Below are positions 1 to 5,250 of a stretch of 6,249 nucleotides of DNA, one piece after another. The DNA is from Candidatus Krumholzibacteriia bacterium (GTDB taxonomy: Bacteria > Krumholzibacteriota > Krumholzibacteriia > LZORAL124-64-63), in contig JADGEP010000073.1 of assembly GCA_016744275.1 (NCBI GenBank), positions 1-6,249 of the forward strand, in the 5' to 3' direction. The translations under genes and the position numbers were made by a program. Position 1 is the stretch's first letter. Every line of letters starts with the position of its first letter. The notes under the pieces are model-generated. The model searched no databases and was not told where the DNA came from. It saw only the letters and a list, made by a program, of their open reading frames with translations.

Positions 1-1
1 G

Positions 2-82
2 AATGTTGGTCTGGCCCTGCTCTGGGTCCTGCTGGCGATGGCCATTGGGCGCCACTACCGCCGACTGACCGCAAATTCCTGA
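2..82 (+). CDS. C-terminal end of a membrane protein (5' truncated)
   Basis: An open frame enters from the left edge and ends at TGA 80-82, leaving 26 residues. They contain a hydrophobic run of about 15 residues (VGLALLWVLLAMAIG) followed by a basic tail (RHYRRL), the usual look of a last transmembrane helix with a cytoplasmic C-terminus. The composition recalls the C-terminal helix of major-facilitator or nucleotide-exchange type transporters, but 26 residues cannot prove a family. It is read in the same direction as cheW, but a 340-nt gap with its own promoter separates them, so a shared function is not implied. The reading frame is clear; the identity is not. Confidence 0.55.
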   Translation, partial: NVGLALLWVLLAMAIGRHYRRLTANS

Positions 83-116
83 GACTTTTTCCTTCCGTTT
101 GGCCTTACCGCCCAAC

Positions 117-132
117 TGGCACACATGTTGCC
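117..132 (+). promoter_or_regulatory. Sigma-54 (RpoN) -24/-12 promoter upstream of cheW
   Basis: The sequence TGGCACACATGTTGCC matches the RpoN consensus TGGCACG-N4-TTGCW at nearly every defined base. The invariant GG (118-119) and GC (130-131) are exactly 10 nt apart. It lies between genes and points toward cheW and the HDOD gene. The start site is expected about 12 nt beyond the GC, near 143. Sigma-54 promoters need an activator ATPase bound upstream, which here would fall inside the preceding gene. The match is read directly; activity is inferred. Confidence 0.72.
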
Positions 133-164
133 TGTTTCTTGATGGTTGAAATAAGGATTCCCTC

Positions 165-180
165 AGGCGGGGCGCCTTTT
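165..180 (+). terminator. Short hairpin plus T run, possible weak terminator
   Basis: AGGCG (165-169) and CGCCT (173-177) form a 5-bp GC-rich stem with a 3-nt GGG loop, and Ts continue to 180. It could end transcription from the gene stopping at 82. It lies downstream of the start site expected for the sigma-54 promoter, so the cheW transcript would also pass through it. The stem is short and termination may be weak or absent. Confidence 0.35.
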
Positions 181-182
181 CT

Positions 183-218
183 CACAAAACCGAAGCAAAT
201 CCGGTTGGGCAGTTTGTG
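183..218 (+). repeat. Bulged inverted repeat in the cheW leader
   Basis: CACAAA (183-188) pairs with TTTGTG (213-218), and ACCG (189-192) pairs with CGGT (202-205). This gives 10 bp in total, closed by a 9-nt loop and interrupted by a 7-nt bulge (206-212). It would fold in the leader RNA made from the sigma-54 promoter. It matches no riboswitch I recognise and could be chance. Confidence 0.25.
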
Positions 219-331
219 GCCGTCATTAGTTTAAGTGGATTCAGCAGAGCGCGTTAGCGGTTTTCTGAATACAAATCAAAACATTGACTTGGCAGCATTT
301 TCCCGACACCAGACGCGCAACACCGCGCACT

Positions 332-345
332 CCGGTTCGAACCGG
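332..345. promoter_or_regulatory. Perfect 14-bp palindrome, candidate operator
   Basis: CCGGTTCGAACCGG is a perfect palindrome about 80 nt before the cheW start. Its left half GGTTCGAA (334-341) recurs in the same orientation at 367-374, 33 bp on, about three helical turns. Both copies are preceded by a similar GCAC-containing stretch. The pair flanks a TAATAT box at 350-355. A full plus a half site around a possible -10 element would suit a dimeric regulator. No regulator can be named. Confidence 0.35.
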
Positions 346-422
346 CGGCTAATATCCTGCCGCACGGGTTCGAAAAATTCCGGATGTCCGGCATCAATGA
401 TCATCTGTTGGGGAGGAATTTC

Positions 423-932
423 ATGTCCGTTGCAGAAGCAGAAGCCCCCGTCGCTCGGGCGGCTCAGGAAGGCAAATTTTTGTCCTTCGTTCTCGGGTCC
501 GAAGAGTATGGCCTCGAAATCCTGAAGGTTCACGAGATCAACGGGATGACCGGAATTACGCCGGTGCCTCGCACGCCGGAGTATGTGCGTGGCGTATTGA
601 ACCTGCGCGGTCGGGTCATTCCCATCGTCAGCCTGCGTCAAAAATTCGAGATGGCGGCAGTCGAGGACACCGACCGGACCTGCATCATCGTGGTCGAAGT
701 GAACCACCAGGGAACGGAAATCACCATGGGCATCGTGGTCGACGAGGTTTCCGAGGTGCTGAGCATCACTGCTGACCAGATCGATCCCGCGCCGTTGCAC
801 GGCAGCACCGTGGGCGATGCAGGCTACGTATCGGGCATGGGCAAACTCGACGACAGAGTCGTGGTGCTCCTGGACATCGACCATGTCCTGAGCCGTGTCG
901 AAATCGAAGCCATCATCCAGTCCGCCACCTAG
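423..932 (+). CDS. cheW: CheW-type chemotaxis adaptor protein
   Basis: A 169-residue soluble CheW, the SH3-like scaffold that links methyl-accepting receptors to the CheA histidine kinase at the inner face of the membrane. After a 16-residue Ala/Glu-rich tail, the CheW fold runs from about residue 17 to 160. It shows FVLGSEEYGLEI, the VPRTPEYVRGVLNLRG block (48-63, with the conserved NLRG at 60-63), PIVSLR and the second-half motif VVDEVSEVLSI (105-115). ATG 423 was chosen over the in-frame ATG at 384 because GGGAGGA at 411-417 lies 5 nt before it and the CheW fold starts after it. Length is normal for the family. A sigma-54 promoter lies about 300 nt upstream, and the HDOD gene follows after 17 nt, probably in the same transcript. 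No CheA or receptor gene is in view, so its partners are encoded elsewhere. The family call is very secure. Confidence 0.96.
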   Translation: MSVAEAEAPVARAAQEGKFLSFVLGSEEYGLEILKVHEINGMTGITPVPRTPEYVRGVLNLRGRVIPIVSLRQKFEMAAVEDTDRTCIIVVEVNHQGTEITMGIVVDEVSEVLSITADQIDPAPLHGSTVGDAGYVSGMGKLDDRVVVLLDIDHVLSRVEIEAIIQSAT

Positions 933-949
933 ATACAAGGAAGCCAAAA

Positions 950-1825
950 ATGATCGAGCGCAAAGCGATTCTGGCCCAGATAAACTCCGTTCCTTCGATG
1001 CCTTCGGTGGTGATGGAGCTGCGCAAATACCTGAGTGATCCGGACGTGAGTTTTGACAAGCTGGCCAAGGTCATCGAATACGACCCCGGCCTGACCGTCA
1101 ACGTGCTGCAGTTGGCCAACTCGGCCTACTTCGGCTGGTCACGCACGATTCAGACAGTCAAGGACGCCATCACCCGCCTGGGCACCAACCGGGTATTTCA
1201 GATGGTGCTTTGCATGTCGGTGGCGCCGCTGGTGCGCAAGCCGATCATGGGCTACGATACGGACAGCGAAGGGCTTTGGCAGCACTCCATCGCCACGGCG
1301 ATGGCCGCCGAGCAAATGGTGCAAAAACTGGGTCTGCGTGGCCTGGATGAAGCCTTCACCGCCGGCCTGTTGCACGACATGGGCAAGATCGTATTGGGCA
1401 CCTTTGTCGAAGTGGATGACATCAGCATCAAAGAGATCATGGCTTCGGACAATCTGACCTTCAATGAAGCGGAACAGATGGCGCTGGGCATTGACCACGC
1501 CGAGGTTGCCTCGGAATTGCTGACGACCTGGAATCTGCCCGAAAACGTTGTTGCTGCTGCTCGCTGGCACCACCAACCCGAGCGTGCCGAAGACGAACAC
1601 CGTCAGTTGGTGGATGTGATCCACGTTGCGGATTACTTGTGCCTGAGCCTGGGTGTGGGCATGGGATCCGACGCGACCCACTACCGTGCTGATACCGAGG
1701 CTCATGGGCGCTTGGGCATGAATGATATCATTGCCGAAGAGGTCGGCGAAACGGTGCTGGCGGGAGTGGAAGAGTTGGGCACCATGTTTGGCGCCGCCAA
1801 AAAAGGAAAGCCCATCGAGGTTTGA
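950..1825 (+). CDS. HDOD-domain signalling protein
   Basis: A 291-residue cytoplasmic protein made almost wholly of an HDOD domain, a relative of the HD phosphohydrolase fold found in bacterial signalling and cell-cycle or motility control. Typical motifs are LPxMP-like SVPSMP near residue 13, the stretch with DPGLTVNVLQLANSAYF (45-61), an AITRLG block (73-78), LLHDMGK (141-146) and WNLPENV with a following HH (207-208). The positions that bind metal in HD hydrolases look retained: H112, H142-D143, H183, H207/H208 and D228. Many HDOD proteins have lost these, so catalytic activity cannot be excluded. AAGGAAG at 937-943 lies 6 nt before the ATG, and cheW stops 17 nt upstream, so the two genes are probably co-transcribed and functionally linked. 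No receiver, EAL or GGDEF domain is fused. The family is secure; substrate and output are unknown. Confidence 0.9.
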   Translation: MIERKAILAQINSVPSMPSVVMELRKYLSDPDVSFDKLAKVIEYDPGLTVNVLQLANSAYFGWSRTIQTVKDAITRLGTNRVFQMVLCMSVAPLVRKPIMGYDTDSEGLWQHSIATAMAAEQMVQKLGLRGLDEAFTAGLLHDMGKIVLGTFVEVDDISIKEIMASDNLTFNEAEQMALGIDHAEVASELLTTWNLPENVVAAARWHHQPERAEDEHRQLVDVIHVADYLCLSLGVGMGSDATHYRADTEAHGRLGMNDIIAEEVGETVLAGVEELGTMFGAAKKGKPIEV

Positions 1826-1836
1826 TGAATGCGGGC

Positions 1837-2319
1837 CTAGCGGCTGAGCAGCGTGAGGGTGGCCTTGCCGTATGGGGTTTCACCGGTGTAGTCGGTCCGG
1901 CTGCCCGGTTCCAATATCCAACCGACATAGTCGTCGGCGGTCGGTACCTGGTAGGGAAAAGTCGCCGTCGGCGCCACGTGGGGGTTCAACTCGATGTTGT
2001 TGAACAGCGTGCGCATGTTGTTGACCACCTCGGTCACCGCTTCAATGATCTGTTCATCGGCTTCCCCGTTTTGCGATTGATCCTTGAGCCCAGCTTCGGG
2101 CAATAGGATCAGCTTGCCGCCGATATAGAGGGTCGCGGGCAGATCCGTAATGATCGCCCCTTCAACCGCTTTGTTTTTTCCCTGCAGAAAAGTGATGTAA
2201 CTGCCTTCTTCGGGGTTTTTCAGGTCCCAGCCATCGCCTTTTTTGAAGACAGGCTTTTCCCCGATCAGGAGTTCCACCAGATCCAGGATTTCCTTGGTTT
2301 TGGGAAAAGTGAGGGCCAC
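1837..2319 (-). CDS. Uncharacterised protein, possible diverged CheX/CheC-like domain
   Basis: A 160-residue soluble protein with no signal peptide or membrane helix. I do not recognise a named family. It starts at GTG (2319-2317), preceded 8 nt upstream by AGGAAGG (2328-2334) inside the end of the previous gene, and is only 4 nt from that gene's stop, so it is almost certainly in one operon with it. Residues 86-109 contain E93-x3-E97-x2-N100, which lines up with the D-x3-E-x2-N signature of the two domains in the neighbouring protein, and a proline follows at 122 (N-x21-P, as in the neighbour's second domain). The segment before it, AIITDLPATLYIGGKLILLP (55-74), is strand-helix-strand in character. 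I infer a third, degenerate phosphatase-like domain with Glu in place of the Asp/Ser. It could instead be a structural partner or unrelated. It ends 11 nt from the convergent HDOD gene. Confidence 0.8.
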   Translation of the reverse strand: MALTFPKTKEILDLVELLIGEKPVFKKGDGWDLKNPEEGSYITFLQGKNKAVEGAIITDLPATLYIGGKLILLPEAGLKDQSQNGEADEQIIEAVTEVVNNMRTLFNNIELNPHVAPTATFPYQVPTADDYVGWILEPGSRTDYTGETPYGKATLTLLSR

Positions 2320-2323
2320 TGCG

Positions 2324-3394
2324 CTAGCCTTCCTGCCAGATGAGAATCACGTGAACTTCAAGGTCGCCTTCGCCTCGCACCGTCTGGGCCATGCCCTGGA
2401 TGCCGCTGGCAAAAAACTCGATGCAACTCTTGCCGCCCATGAAGAGGGGCAAGCCCAGTTGCACTTTCTGGCCCGCTGCGGCTCGGCTGGCCTTCAATAC
2501 GCCAGCAGCGACGTTGGCGATTTCGCCCAAGCCGTCGGCCATGTCTTCCATTTCGGGGGTCTCGTCATCTTCCATGGCGAACAAGGTGCGGGTCAAAGAC
2601 TCGCCACTGGGTTTGTTGGCCATCACGGCCAGGTTCCAGCCGCCGTTGTCCGAAGTCAGCGCGATGCTGCTGCCCAATTCCACATCAGATTCCCGGGGGT
2701 CCGACGGGTTGGGGTCGACCTCCAGGGGCAAGTCCATCTGAATCCGGCAGGTGTCGACCACCGCTTGGACGGCTTCCTGCAGGACATTGACGGGGACATG
2801 GTTTCCAGGTTTGACGTTCGCTTCCGCAGTGTTCGTCGTAGTCAACTGATTGCCTCCAGCAATTGTGCCATAGCGCCACATCAGGATCACCTGCAGGGAT
2901 ATGCCCCCGGGTCCGGATAGTCTTTGGGCAATGGCGTTTACGCCTCTTGGGAAATATTTGATCCAATCGTTGCCCTTCAAAAATATCGGCAGTCCCAATT
3001 GGTTTTGTTCATTGGCGGATTTCTCCCGCTTCGCCTTCCATACTCCAGCCGCCACGTTCGGGATTTCATTCATGGCATCACCCATGTCCTCGAACGGAGT
3101 GCTCTCGTCGTCCTCCATGGCGAACAAGATCCGCGTCAACTTCTGGGTCACCTCGGTGGAAGCCACGCAGGCGAACTGATAATTGATCTCGTCATTGGTC
3201 AGGGCAATGGTGCTGCCAAAGTGGACGTCACCCGGCTCCGGTGCCCGAGGCATGCCGTCGAGTTCCAGTTTCAAACCGAATTGGACTTCGAAGGTTTGCA
3301 CCACCGAATCGACGGCCTCTCTCATGGCATCCATCTTGGACATGACGTCCATCGGATCTTCGACCCGTTCTCGATTTAACACGAGTGCTGTCAC
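2324..3394 (-). CDS. Tandem CheC/CheX-like phosphatase-domain protein
   Basis: A 356-residue soluble protein made of two homologous domains, at about residues 22-174 and 201-354, joined by a polar Thr/Asn-rich linker. Each has the CheC/CheX/FliY signature D-x3-E-x2-N: D106, E110, N113 in the first and D287, E291, N294 in the second. In that family the Glu and Asn reach into the receiver and remove phosphate from CheY-P. The downstream Pro of the CheC pattern (N-x22-P) is present as P136, and as P316 with one residue less in the second copy. Both copies also share LTR[IT]LFAMEDDE, NVAAGV and LGLP. CheC itself carries two such sites in one fold and CheX one per subunit; here two full-length domains are fused. 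It starts at GTG (3394-3392), overlapping the cheY stop by GTGA, which suggests translational coupling. A GGGAG lies 10 nt upstream. Membership is inferred from motifs; activity is untested. Confidence 0.82.
   Translation of the reverse strand: MTALVLNRERVEDPMDVMSKMDAMREAVDSVVQTFEVQFGLKLELDGMPRAPEPGDVHFGSTIALTNDEINYQFACVASTEVTQKLTRILFAMEDDESTPFEDMGDAMNEIPNVAAGVWKAKREKSANEQNQLGLPIFLKGNDWIKYFPRGVNAIAQRLSGPGGISLQVILMWRYGTIAGGNQLTTTNTAEANVKPGNHVPVNVLQEAVQAVVDTCRIQMDLPLEVDPNPSDPRESDVELGSSIALTSDNGGWNLAVMANKPSGESLTRTLFAMEDDETPEMEDMADGLGEIANVAAGVLKASRAAAGQKVQLGLPLFMGGKSCIEFFASGIQGMAQTVRGEGDLEVHVILIWQEG
2333..2794 (-). repeat. Second copy of the internal domain duplication
   Basis: It encodes residues 201-354 of the tandem protein. 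It aligns along its length with the copy encoded at 2873-3331, offset by about 181 codons at the signature. At DNA level most similarity has decayed, but 15 bp are still identical (2571-2585 and 3114-3128), over the FAMED motif. This indicates an old in-frame duplication, not a recent one. Confidence 0.75.
2873..3331 (-). repeat. First copy of the internal domain duplication
   Basis: It encodes residues 22-174, the N-terminal CheC/CheX-like domain. Its signature D106-x3-E110-x2-N113-x22-P136 matches the family pattern exactly in spacing. It differs from the second copy in having Pro at 112 where the other has Ala, and an extra residue in the following loop. Confidence 0.75.
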
Positions 3395-3753
3395 GTTATG
3401 AAGGCTCCCAGGACTTGGCCCATGTCTTCAGCGGTGAACGGTTTGGCAAGCAGGAACATGGCCCCGCCCTCGGTGGCCTGATCGACCATTTCCTTGGTGG
3501 ATTCGGAGGTCACGAACCCAAACGGGATCTCGATTCCTTCAGCATTCAAGGCGGTCAGGAATTCGATGCCGGTCATTTCAGGCATGTGCCAATCCGAGAG
3601 AATCAGGTCCGGGTTTTCCGCCTTGACCACTTCCAGGGCCTCGCGGCCGTTCTCGGCTTCCACGATGTCGTGTCCTTCGTATCCAGCCTGCCGGATTGTG
3701 CGCGAGACGATGCGGCGCATGGCCCGGGAATCGTCTACGACCAGAATCTTCAT
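3391..3753 (-). CDS. cheY: Single-domain CheY-like response regulator
   Basis: A 120-residue stand-alone receiver domain with no output domain, so it acts by binding a partner such as the flagellar switch when phosphorylated. The acidic pair D7-D8, the phospho-acceptor D54 in SDWHMPEMTG, T82 in VTSES and K104 in AKPF are all present. The DW-x-MP stretch is very close to classical CheY. The position matching the switch Tyr of E. coli CheY appears to be Leu101, with Phe100 beside it. An upstream in-frame ATG at 3804 was rejected: AGAGGAG (3760-3766) lies 6 nt before ATG 3753, and the conserved fold begins at MKILVVDDS. Its stop overlaps the start of the phosphatase-like gene by 4 nt, which ties receiver and phosphatase together. 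It follows thiI in the same direction after 138 nt, with a possible terminator between, so it probably has its own promoter. CheY versus another single-domain receiver cannot be settled here. Confidence 0.93.
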   Translation of the reverse strand: MKILVVDDSRAMRRIVSRTIRQAGYEGHDIVEAENGREALEVVKAENPDLILSDWHMPEMTGIEFLTALNAEGIEIPFGFVTSESTKEMVDQATEGGAMFLLAKPFTAEDMGQVLGAFIT

Positions 3754-3802
3754 GGGGTACTCCTCTTGGGGTTGCCTCGACGACGGAATCTCCCGCCGCC
3801 GC

Positions 3803-3820
3803 AAAAAAGCCCTCTGGCTC
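3803..3820 (-). terminator. Weak intrinsic terminator after thiI
   Basis: On the minus strand AGCC (3819-3816), loop AGAG and GGCT (3811-3808) form a small stem that can extend by a G-T pair, followed at once by a run of Ts down to 3803. It lies about 70 nt past the thiI stop and about 50 nt before cheY. The stem has only 4-5 bp, so read-through is likely. It could equally be an attenuator in the cheY leader. Confidence 0.35.
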
Positions 3821-3836
3821 GTTCCAGTAGGGTCTT

Positions 3837-3863
3837 AGATCGGTTGGCTCCGGAGTTGGTTAA
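3837..3863 (-). promoter_or_regulatory. Weak sigma-28 (FliA)-like promoter candidate for cheY
   Basis: Read on the minus strand, TTAA (3863-3860), 15 nt, then ACCGATCT (3844-3837) resembles the flagellar sigma-28 pattern TAAA-N15-GCCGATAA: 3 of 4 bases in the -35 core, 5 of 8 in the -10, with correct spacing. It sits in the gap before cheY, where such a promoter would make sense. The match is partial, and the hairpin at 3803-3820 would lie downstream of its start site. Confidence 0.22.
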
Positions 3864-3891
3864 GACTTTTCTTTAAAAAAAGAGGAAGAAA

Positions 3892-5121
3892 TCAGCAGGG
3901 CAAAATTTTGAACCGCACCGTGTTTTCGATGGCCTCGGCGACAGCCTCGTCGAGGTTCATTTTTTCGCTGTATTCGAGCAGATCTTCGGCTTTGGCGTTC
4001 AGAATCGGCCGTGGGGACCGGATCGAGCAGCAGTCGCGGTAGGGCAAAATCGAAGTCTTGAAGGCGCCGATTTCCTTGGACCAGGCGGTGATCTCCATCT
4101 TGTCCATGCCAATGAGCGGCCTGAGGATGGGCAAATCCACATCAGAACTGATGGCGCCCAGGTTGGGCAGCGTCTGGCTGGCGACCTGCCCCAGGCTGTC
4201 GCCGGTCACCAAACCAAGGCAGCTGCCGCGTTTAGCCAGCCGGACGGCGGTCTTGACCATGAAACGGCGGAACATGACCATGTCGTAGCGGTCTTCCACC
4301 GTGCCGATAGCGCGCATTTCATAGGGCACCACCGGGACCATGTGCAGGGTCAGGGGCACCGGCGAGAAGCGGGCCAGTATGCCGGCCAATTCCTTGATCT
4401 TTTCGACATCGGCCTCGTCCAGATTGCGTCCGGAATAGAAGTGCACAAACTCCGGACGACTGCCGCGGCGCATCATCAACCAGGCGGCCACCGGCGAATC
4501 GATGCCGCCCGAAAGCAGCACCATCGTGCGCCCGCTCGAAGCGAGAGGCAACCCGCCATAGGCCGGAATCTTTTCCGAAAAGACGAGAACGTTCTCTTTG
4601 AGAATCAGCACATTGACCACCAGGTCGGGCCCAACCATCTTGCCGGGCAAGCCGGTTTTCGTATGCACGGTGTAGCCCACGGCCCGGCTGATTTCCGGTG
4701 AAGTCAGGCCAAATTTGCGATCGCTGCGGCGGGTTTCCACCTTGAAATTGCGCGCGCCGGCGCGGGTCTCTTCGGCCAGGGCGCAGGCCACTTCGCCGAC
4801 CTTGGTCAGGCGAGGCTCCTCGTTGGCTTCCAGATCTTCCCTCAGCTCGGGATCAACCTCGTCGCGCGGGATCGCCACCACGGGTGAAATCCATTGCAGG
4901 CCAAACACGTTCTTCAACTTCGCCGCCACTTCAGGGGCGCGGGTGGGGTCGTCCAAATTCACCAGCAAGCGGCTTTCCACATGCTTCACCGAACTGATCT
5001 CTTCGCCCTTGAGCGCGCTCTGGATGTTGTTGATCAGTTTGCGCAGAAAGACACTGCGGTTGCGACCCTTGAGGGCGATTTCCGCATAGGCGCAGGCGAT
5101 GATGGGGGTGGCCAGTGCCAT
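3892..5121 (-). CDS. thiI: tRNA 4-thiouridine synthetase ThiI (no rhodanese domain)
   Basis: A 409-residue cytoplasmic enzyme that activates U8 of tRNA with ATP and inserts sulfur to make 4-thiouridine. In some bacteria it also supplies sulfur for the thiamine thiazole. An N-terminal ferredoxin-like and THUMP tRNA-binding region (about 1-175) begins with the hallmark YAEIALKGRNR (12-22). The PP-loop ATP pyrophosphatase motif SGGIDS is at 204-209. The family blocks MVMFRRFM (281-288) and TGDSLGQVASQTLPNL (306-321) follow. C364-C365 in PYRDCCS match the region of the catalytic Cys. The C-terminal rhodanese domain of E. coli ThiI is missing, as in most shorter homologues, so a separate sulfur donor such as a cysteine desulfurase is implied. 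ATG 5121 has GGAGA 7 nt upstream (5129-5133). It is divergent from pgi. The family call is very secure; a thiamine role cannot be judged. Confidence 0.95.
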   Translation of the reverse strand: MALATPIIACAYAEIALKGRNRSVFLRKLINNIQSALKGEEISSVKHVESRLLVNLDDPTRAPEVAAKLKNVFGLQWISPVVAIPRDEVDPELREDLEANEEPRLTKVGEVACALAEETRAGARNFKVETRRSDRKFGLTSPEISRAVGYTVHTKTGLPGKMVGPDLVVNVLILKENVLVFSEKIPAYGGLPLASSGRTMVLLSGGIDSPVAAWLMMRRGSRPEFVHFYSGRNLDEADVEKIKELAGILARFSPVPLTLHMVPVVPYEMRAIGTVEDRYDMVMFRRFMVKTAVRLAKRGSCLGLVTGDSLGQVASQTLPNLGAISSDVDLPILRPLIGMDKMEITAWSKEIGAFKTSILPYRDCCSIRSPRPILNAKAEDLLEYSEKMNLDEAVAEAIENTVRFKILPC

Positions 5122-5139
5122 GTCATTTTCTCCGCGGCC

Positions 5140-5167
5140 TTGATTCCTGCCGGGGGCGGGGTATTCT
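5140..5167 (+). promoter_or_regulatory. Weak sigma-70-like promoter candidate for pgi
   Basis: TTGATT (5140-5145) and TATTCT (5162-5167) are separated by 16 nt. Each keeps 4 of 6 consensus bases. This is the best housekeeping-type pair I find in the thiI-pgi gap in the direction of pgi. It would give a leader of about 105 nt that contains the inverted repeats at 5179-5197 and 5237-5250. Only suggestive. Confidence 0.22.
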
Positions 5168-5178
5168 GGATGCCAACA

Positions 5179-5197
5179 GGTTGCGCCGGACGCAACC
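5179..5197. repeat. Inverted repeat GGTTGCG-N5-CGCAACC between thiI and pgi
   Basis: Two perfect 7-bp arms (5179-5185 and 5191-5197) are separated by CCGGA. It can form a stable hairpin in RNA from either strand or serve as a dimeric operator. No T run follows, so it is not a classical terminator. It lies in the divergent promoter region and shares the TTGCG/CGCAA core with the palindrome at 5237-5250. Confidence 0.45.
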
Positions 5198-5236
5198 GCA
5201 ATCCACAGAATCTAGCAAGAGCCCACCCGGGCGCAA

Positions 5237-5250
5237 GTCGCAATTGCGAC
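5237..5250. repeat. Perfect 14-bp palindrome before pgi
   Basis: GTCGCAATTGCGAC is a perfect palindrome. It is framed by CCCGG (5226-5230) and CCGGG (5254-5258), a further inverted pair, so the stretch 5226-5258 could form an extended hairpin. It ends 31 nt before the pgi start and includes the CGCAA/TTGCG pentamer also found at 5181-5195 and at 5232-5236. A regulatory site or leader structure is plausible; no factor can be named. Confidence 0.45.

Larger units (their letters stand above)
83..422. other. 340-nt intergenic region and probable cheW leader
   Basis: No convincing gene is seen here. An open frame starting at 235 runs into cheW in another frame and has no ribosome site or recognisable protein. 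The region holds a sigma-54 type promoter (117-132), a short hairpin followed by Ts (165-180), a bulged inverted repeat (183-218), and a 14-bp palindrome (332-345) whose half recurs at 367-374. If the sigma-54 promoter is used, transcription starts near 143 and the cheW message has an untranslated leader of about 280 nt. That is long for a chemotaxis gene. A TAATAT box at 350-355 could be a second, weaker -10 element, but no good -35 lies upstream of it. Confidence 0.6.

Noticed and set aside
384..422. In-frame N-terminal extension of cheW from ATG 384
   Set aside because: The extra 13 residues are not CheW-like, and GGGAGGA sits correctly for ATG 423, inside the would-be extension.
235..525. 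96-codon open frame ahead of and overlapping cheW
   Set aside because: No ribosome site, no family resemblance, and it overlaps the cheW start in another frame.
276..947. Open frame of 223 codons on the minus strand opposite cheW
   Set aside because: It mirrors cheW, whose family motifs are clear. The antisense product has His/Asp-rich low-complexity character typical of shadow frames.
2243..2920. Open frame of 225 codons on the plus strand opposite the tandem phosphatase-like gene
   Set aside because: The minus-strand frame has duplicated conserved domains and a ribosome site; the plus-strand frame has neither.
3754..3804. In-frame N-terminal extension of cheY from ATG 3804
   Set aside because: A strong ribosome site, AGAGGAG, lies within it, directly ahead of ATG 3753, where the receiver fold begins.
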